Below the pieces are notes generated by a model. It did no database searches, was not told the DNA's origin, and worked only from the letters and a program-made list of their open reading frames with translations. A stretch of DNA of 64,000 bases from Puffinus mauretanicus. Taxonomy: Eukaryota > Chordata > Aves > Procellariiformes > Procellariidae. This document shows positions 57,001 through 64,000 of the stretch, piece by piece. The stretch covers positions 806,001-870,000 of the forward strand of contig JAJKFH010003762.1 in NCBI GenBank assembly GCA_023333565.1. The letters run 5' to 3'. Numbering within the stretch: the first letter of the stretch is position 1; each line of letters starts with the position of its first letter. The position numbers were made by a program, and so were the translations under genes.

Positions 57001-58084
57001 AGCACATATGTCACTCTCCTCGTTCAAAATTGGATATTAAAAAAAAAAAAAAAATTAATATAGGAGAGTCAAGTTGGACTGCTGGGCTTTTGGGTCCAGC
57101 CTTTGTGAACTTCAAACAAGTGACCGCGTGGGGAAGCAAGCTAGAAATATGGGATTCTAGGTGAGTTGCTGAGCAAGGCAGCTCCTTCTCCTTCTCTTCT
57201 GTCTAGAGAAAGGATTTACATTTGTTCCTGTATGAAATTTAAGTGCAGAGAGATATGCAGGCAAAACTTCGTATCTAACCAGGTAGACGGATTTACAGAA
57301 ATTGAGATTACATTTTTTTAAAAATCTTGACCTAGAAGTGTTGTAGCAAAAATTTTGCCATTGAAAGTCAATAGATTTCTTTTGTCCCTCTGAAAGACGC
57401 TCTGAGGGCTGAACTTTTGTTAAAAGCTTTGGGATTTTATGGTACTTGCGCACACTGCAAACTCCAGAGTTTCCTTTTATTCCTTTCTTCCCCTTCCCAA
57501 GTTAATGAAAGCATAAGAAACCATTCGTGATGAAACGCTCCGCGCTTCTGTGTTCTTGGGAAAAGCAGATGACAAGGTACTTGATCAGTGGAAGACCAGG
57601 AAAGCAGAAGGAAGGGAGAAACCTCTGTGCTTGCTGCTTACATAGACAGCAGAAGTAAAGGATTTACAACTGCAGAAGAAAATCACATAACTCTCTCAAA
57701 ACCTTCATAAAGAGCAATATAAATTATTAAGAATCAGGTATCAGTAAAAAATGGCATCTGAAATAAGCTGTTTTCTGGAAAGTGAAGATTTATTTTTTAA
57801 AAATCTAGAACGGACAGAGCGGTTTGTTTTGCTGCCTTACCTGGCGAGCGGGGAAAGTCCTAGACCGTCCCCCCAGGTCCCCCCGGCAGGACACCCACCG
57901 CGCGCCCTGGAGAGGGGAGATGGACACCCAGCGTGCCGGGGGGGGACGCGTGGAGCTCGCACGCTAATAATTGTCAGTGAGTGGATCTGGCCCCTAGAGC
58001 TTACATCGCACACGCGAAAGAGGAAATGTCTTGTTTGGACTGGGACTCACCGTTCGGGGCGGGGGTCATAGTTTTGCCCTTCTA

Positions 58085-58200
58085 GGTATGCTCTGTGTAA
58101 CTCTGGCTGCACCTCATTTTCACCAGCTGTAAAATAGTGAAGATAATTATATTTCATCTTAGGGAGTTGTCTAAACGTACAAATGACTGAAGTATTATAG
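58085..58200 (-). repeat. Possible MIR-type SINE fragment
   Basis: CTCTGTGTAACTCTGGCTGC, CTCATTTTCACCAGCTGTAA and AAATAGTGAAGATAATTAT follow the MIR consensus read on the minus strand (TGTGTGACCTTGG..., CTCATCTGTAAAATGG...ATAATA). By eye only. Confidence 0.45.
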
Positions 58201-59849
58201 AGATGGCAAATATATGGGGGAAAAAAGTAAGGAAATGCATTACTGTAAATCTTTATTTATTGTACCTACTATACCCACAGAAATACATTTGGCTAAAAAT
58301 GATTATTCTGTTGAACTGAAACTAAAATGCTTCTCATTATTAAACCAATGTTCACTAGTTTACAACATGGCTGGTTACAGGTTTCTCCTTTGGAGAAAAG
58401 ATCAAATACTTTGAAAAGGCATGTTACCTGGGCTTGTGTGCTGCTGTATGCCACCGCTGAGGACCTCGAAGCAAAGTCACGGCTAGACAGTGAAGATCCT
58501 TTCTCTCGAGGTTAAAATAAGGTGATGGTAAAAAGGTACGCAACCTGTAGGTGCACTTTAAGTTGTATTTCTCCTGTCTTCAGAGTCCATAAATAGAATG
58601 GAAATTCAAGAAATGAACGTTTCTTACCAACAGCATTTAAAGACAGCATGTTCTCTTATGTAAGCAACATGTTTTCAATAAATTGTTTCAAGCTGTACAA
58701 ATGTGTTTGCCAATCCTCAAAGCAATCATTTGCAGCCAGTTTTTTTGGATGATAATAAGATTAATGATAAAATAACACTGAAAACAATTTTAAAATAACC
58801 TTAGGGATTTAATATAAATCCATAAATACAAGGAAATTCTGAGTTAAGGCAGCCAGAGTGTATTTAACTTAGTCTTGTTTTGCTTCCCAACGACAACACA
58901 TACAATCGTTCATTAGGAGAAAAGGGTCTAAGCACACTCGATAAAAGTACAAACCATATGTGCTATTTGAAAGAGCTGTAAGGACAGCAGTGCTAAGAGG
59001 ATGTTGTGTTTATCTTAATTACAAGTGGTTCTGTCTGTTTGTTAGAATAGCTCAACAGTTTTAAAGAAAATATTATGTATTTTATTTCCTCCCCTTACTT
59101 TTTAATACAGTGTGACCGACATTACACCTAGGTGTACTTTTTTCAGTGCCCGAGTTCAGAGTGTCATAGTGATTACTGTAGCTAGGCTTCAGTTTTCCTG
59201 AAATAAGAGGTATTCATTGTTGTATAATACATCACAATGAAAAGTTTAATCTTATAATGAAATCATTATTATCTTTCTATCTATGTAACATCTTTGCTAT
59301 ACAAATATTTGCCATAATTCTTGTGCAAACAGTGGTTATACTTTTTCAAGATAAAATATACTAATAATTTCATACTATTTTTGTTCATATAAACAAACAC
59401 GAGAGAAAACCCACAGAAAGACTAAGCTGATATTGAAATAGGTCTGACCAAATACTTTTTGGGAAATGAATATGCCTATTTACATCATATAAAGTTTAAT
59501 CTTGGTGGTAACTTTATAGAAATACTGCGTTAGAAGGATATTACTGTAAGTCAGTCCTCGGTCAGAAGTCCCTTTCCTGTCTTAGCTGTCCTCCCCCATG
59601 TAATGCAAGTTCAGAGAGGGGCTGTGTGAGATCACTTTTTTTTCCGTGTGTTTTGCAGGTAGTCTTTATCCTGTACATTCCCTGTTCTTCGAGTGCCTGA
59701 CTCTGAGACCTGAAGCAGATTTGCAGGAGTTTGAGAACACACAGCTACAGCTGTGTCAAGCCATGGGCTCAGAAAAATAAAAAAAAAAAAAGTCAAATTT
59801 TACTTCTTGGCTGGATACCCAAAAACCAATGGATACATTTGGCTTTAAA

Positions 59850-59960
59850 CTTTACATATCTCAGATGCAAATCTGTATAATGGGGATAATAATACTCACT
59901 TTGCATGGGTTTTATACTGTATTTTATTTTAAAGGAGGGCTTTTATGCCAAATTTCTTGA
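59850..59960 (-). repeat. Possible MIR-type SINE fragment
   Basis: ATCTGTATAATGGGGATAAT followed by AATACTCACTTTGCATGGGT matches the minus-strand MIR segment 'CTGTAAAATGGGGATAATAATAcct'. It is the best MIR-like match in the window. Confidence 0.5.
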
Positions 59961-61035
59961 GCTTATGAAAGATGCAAACAAGGAAAATTCAGCTGTGTAA
60001 TTGTACCGACAATAACAGGATTTATCGGCAGGCTAGAAAGTTTAAATCTGCTGCGCAGACCTGCAACTTGATCTGAAGGAGCAATTATTAGTGGTATTAA
60101 GTTATAAACCTTCCCGCCACAGAAAAGCCTTATGAAGTCCAGTGTGCTCGTTGCAGACAGCATCTCTGAAGAGTTACATTACAAAGTTCTGGCAAGTCTC
60201 TACGGAACACGTGCAAACTGCAGGTTTTCCAGACGTTTGCTACATCACTAAATTTCATTTGATTTTCAAAGGACAATCCTTTAACTCCCCCTGCACCCCG
60301 AATTTCTAGTCCCTGCTCAAAGCTACATGTAGGCTAGAGTTTTCTCATGGAAGATTTAGCATCAGGAAAATAACATCTCTCTTTTCAGCTGCATTCTTGG
60401 AAATTAGTATGGATTTTGGCAGAAAATTTTATTTAAAAAGAAGACTGAAGAAGCCTCATGGGATGAAAAAAATCAGGTCAAAGAGTTAAAACTGCAAAAT
60501 TACAGACAATGCAAAAAAGGGGTCTTATAATGAGAAGGCTTGGGCAGCTAACGTAATAATGATCCTACTATATTAGCCTGTAATTAGATCATTTCCTTCT
60601 GAGATGGCCAAGAAATAAATCCCTATAAATACGAGCTTATGTGATACCAATGATGAGATAATACCATGTCTCGCACAAGCCATTGCCTGAAATCCAAAGA
60701 CGTAAACGTATAGAAATATAAACTCCCATGACAGATACGAATGACCAGCACTTCGCAGCACCACTTTCTGAAGCAGGCAGGCACATGAGGCAAAGGGAGG
60801 GGAAATAATTTGCCCCCCATTGCCCTTCAGGGGGACAGCCAAAACAGAATCCAGCACGCCTTTACGCCAGGTCCTGATCCAATTGCGAGGTACCCACCAG
60901 AGACTGGATGTTTTGACACGTGCGTGATAGAAATGAAAGGCCTGTTTATCCTTTTCACTCGGAGTTGGGGACATAGAAATCTCTCGGAAATTATGAGCTG
61001 CGGCTTGTTATTTCAGAAGACAGTACTTCCTGAAG

Positions 61036-61097
61036 TGATGTCATACATTGATGTCACAGGCAGTGTTGACTGAATTTGTGACGTCAATACAGCGTCA
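61036..61097. promoter_or_regulatory. Cluster of CRE/ATF-type sites
   Basis: TGATGTCA at 61036-61043 and again at 61049-61056, the full palindromic TGACGTCA at 61079-61086, and a CGTCA half-site at 61093-61097. Four related sites lie in 62 bp, and the first and last pairs have similar offsets (13-14 bp). No gene is visible near, so this would be a distal element if real. Confidence 0.45.
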
Positions 61098-64000
61098 TCG
61101 GTTTAGCTGGGTGCCACAGACCTCATGGAAACGGAACATCTTAAGGCTTCGCAAAGCTCAGCATTGTGCCGGAGGGGGCTGACCAAAACACTGCCGTCCG
61201 GGCAAGACGTTACAGGACTAGCAGGGGGCAACCCTGCATTTGGACTGCCAAATGCTTCCCACTGTAAAAATGTCTTTTGACCTATCTGGGAAAGCTGTAG
61301 TTCCTCCTTTGTGTATGGGAAACTCGAGCAGAGCGAGCACCTTGGAGCCAGAGGAGTGTCTCTTCTGCCCCTCGCACCCTCCTGCTCAGGTGTGGCTGAG
61401 GCACACCCTGGTTTAAGCTCAACTTAAAACTCTGCCTCTTGCACCCATGGTAAAATGGCAGAATCAGAGGCTCCAGGTTAACCAGCGAGGATGACCTGAC
61501 CAAACGGCTCACGGCTGAGAAAGAGGAAGGTCTTCTGCTGCCTCTCACCTTTTTTCCACTCCTGGCTGTATTCCATCCAGTTCTGTTTGTGCCAACACCG
61601 GCACCTTCTGTGGTGTGCTGTGCCCGAATTCACTAATTTGGCAGAAAACTACTGCTCCAACAAGAACTCTGACAGTGAACAAGCGGATTCGGTTCAAGGG
61701 AAGATCCAGCAAGCGGGACAGCCAGCGCGAGGAAAGAAGTAGCATCGCACGAGCAGGAGGATGGAGGAGAGAGGACGGGGATGGAGGGGGGAGCAAATTC
61801 TCCTTTTCAGTGGCTGTGAAACTTTGGTTCAGCTTAGCCTTTTGGGAAGTTGTGCTCCCAGGCCAGACCTAAACAACAGCGTTTAGTCAGCTTGGAGCTG
61901 TGAGAACACACATCTTCTTGAGGGACATGGGTAGAGAGATTCAGGCAGGATATCCTTGGCAATTTCTTCTACTTCATCACTTTGACGCAGGATATATGTC
62001 GGGGAAAGAATAGCCCCTGTCATAAATCTTCTCAATTTATTTATTATACTTGTTCAATTATATGGCAGTAATGCATATCAGAATTCAGCCCTGTTCTTGA
62101 TGGTGGCTTATTACTGGATCTTCAGGCATAAAAAACCCTCAGGAAATAACATTCAGAAATCAGATCATTAGATGAAATATATTTAGGAAGTGCTGAAATG
62201 CTTGAAAACGCAGCTCTTGAGGTTGCTGTGAGCATCCCTAATTTAGTCCTCTTGTATGCATTATGGTACCTTCTTCAGTGGCATGATCTTTCCTTCAGTG
62301 GCAAGATCATTCTCTTTCCTGCAGCTTCCCTTTACATGCAGAAATTAAAGATTCTGTGTAGGCTTCGGACGGTGGGTAATAAGTAGGTCACTAGCTGAAT
62401 TGTGAAGGCTAAATATCTTACAGCTATCGAGCTCTTTGAACAATCAATTCTGTACTTAAAGGCAGATTCCGGTGTAAAAAAATGGTTTTCACCCATAAAA
62501 CTAATGATGTTATCACAAAGCTCGCGTGGAAGGGGGCTGAACAGCAATTGTATAGGCAATCTAAGTTTTGGCAATACCTGGGTTTAAGAGAGCTTGATTT
62601 TGCCATCTTAATTGTGTGGGTGGGCCCTGCACAATTGCTTGTGTGTCATTAATGTTACAGAAATGAATAACCATTCAAAAGGTCTTTCCTATGTGTATTG
62701 TGTTCTTTAGTCCATGAGGATTAACTCCTTTCTAGGCAAAGCTTCAAAAGGGAAAATTATGTACTATTAAAATAACTCATTTTAGAGCTTCATATTTTCA
62801 CTTAGATCTTAATCAAGCTATTATTGTTATTAAAATATTCTGAAGTGAATTCAGATTTCATAAATATGGATTTTTTTTTTCTGAGCTGCTTTTGCACGCA
62901 GAGCAAGTTAGAAATGTGCATACAGCCTCTAAAGGGACCTACTGGTTCCCATAGTATTTGCTTACAGTTTCTTCAGTGACTCAACTGGAGACCCTAGTGA
63001 TCTCTGAAGTCTTTGCCACATTTATTTCTCTGACATCTCATAAAGTCCCAATTGCACGAGAGTCTCTTGCTAACTCTTCTACGTACAATTTTCTCAAGAT
63101 TGTCAGAAAGATACATTAAAAATCTGAATTAAATTGGCAAAGCAAAATGAAATAGCTTGGGATAAAGCTCCTATTGCGTGCTTAAGTCCCCTTTTTTGTG
63201 GCTAAGTATTACAGCATTCTCACAACAGGGATGGACTGTGCCTTTTAACATCTTTATTTTTTGTTTTTGTTAGTTTAAAACCATCTTTTAATGTTTACCT
63301 AGTTTATCTAGGATTTTTTAATTGAGCTTTATAATAACCATCATCTGTATGCTCATAAGCCCAGCAATTCTGTACTCTGCTTGCTTTTGTGACCTTTCAG
63401 TAGCTATTAGTGAAAAGCTTTGCATACACAAATACACAGCAATCTTTTAACTTAAGCTAAAATAGAAATAATCATCTCCCCCCTTCCACACACACGTAAG
63501 CCATTCCTTCTCCCCAGCATTAATTTTGCCCCTGACCTTTGGTTCCATTAAAGCGCATTTGTGATGAATGAGTCTGTAATATCTAATGTATTCAGGACAT
63601 TATACATCAGGCAATAAACCACAGGAGGAGGCTGGTAATCGCCAGATTTCTCTCCTCGGGGTGTTCCGGTTGCCTTCAGCCATCCGACAGCCTTCCACTG
63701 CTACATGCGATAGCTAATGGCCTCTCGTGTTAATGTTTGGTTTTCCCCTTCAGTTCATTGCCATGTCTGTCCCAGTTGCCTTTTCTCTGTTCTCCATTGA
63801 GTGCCTTCTAATTTTCTTCTCTTTTTCGAATCAATACTTCTTCTAGTTAGCATAACGAGTAAAAAAAGCGTGTGCGACGCAGATCTCTTCCCTCCAGGTG
63901 ACCGCTGTGAGTTTGTAAGCTGCAACGGCTTTAGAAAGCTGCAGGCGATGTGGCTTTGGGACATCTGGTAGCTCGTGGCTGCCCGCAACACAAGTCTGAT

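Larger units (their letters stand above)
54050..64000. other. Downstream intergenic sequence, second part
   Basis: No exon recognised, including no match to the GAB1 N-terminal PH domain that would be expected further on from mammalian gene order. GC-richer patches occur at about 56.2-56.45 and 57.83-58.06 kb, and a CRE-type cluster at 61.0 kb. MIR-like fragments are listed separately. Confidence 0.65.

Noticed and set aside
60573..60974. Minus-strand ORF of 133 codons
   Set aside because: No family resemblance, no splice or promoter context, and composition like its surroundings. Part of it may overlap an old SINE-like segment.
1..64000. CRISPR arrays, bacterial operons, phage or retroviral genes
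   Set aside because: No regularly spaced repeats, no bacterial-type gene packing, and no gag, pol or env of a retrovirus recognised. The only polymerase is the CR1 LINE reverse transcriptase.
1..64000. tRNA, rRNA and known small RNA genes
   Set aside because: I looked for tRNA A/B boxes with clover-leaf arms and for familiar snRNA/snoRNA/microRNA sequences and saw none that I could support by eye. A covariance-model scan would be decisive.

Overview
The window is vertebrate nuclear DNA, most likely from a bird. It holds one multi-exon protein gene with GT-AG introns and a CpG-island promoter. The only abundant recent interspersed repeats are CR1-type LINEs, several ending in the avian-style ATTCTATG tail. 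I cannot name the species.

Layout. Positions 1 to about 11,600 are AT-rich and appear intergenic, with a few decayed repeats and no exon that I recognise. A CpG island at about 11,620-13,090 carries the promoter, 5' leader and first coding exon of USP38, a ubiquitin-specific protease. The ten coding exons run on the plus strand from 12,319 to 36,998 and join in frame to encode 1,039 residues, against 1,042 recalled for human USP38. Every junction has GT/AG ends and compatible phases. The catalytic Cys box is in exon 6, and the His box and Asp are in exon 9. A long AT-rich 3' UTR probably follows, with poly(A) signals at 37,155, 38,458 and 39,529. From about 39,600 to 64,000 I find no coding exon. 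In mammals the next gene downstream is GAB1; none of its coding exons is visible here.

Repeats. Intron 9 holds a roughly 3.3 kb minus-strand CR1 with recognisable remains of ORF1 (SGNH-hydrolase type) and ORF2 (endonuclease stub, linker, reverse transcriptase). Another CR1 3' end, in the opposite orientation, sits exactly where most of the endonuclease should be. A second plus-strand CR1 tail lies at 53.8-54.05 kb and an older minus-strand tail in intron 2. A 291-bp element with inverted ends at 42.3 kb looks like a non-autonomous hAT-type DNA transposon. Several MIR-like fragments are suggested by eye only.

I found no new biological system. The points most worth a second look are: an intronic polyadenylation site that would give USP38 a basic alternative C-terminus, an upstream reading frame overlapping its start codon, G-quadruplex-prone leader sequence, the CR1-in-CR1 mosaic, a long hairpin in intron 2, interferon-type sites near the gene, and a cluster of cAMP-response-like sites at 61.0 kb.
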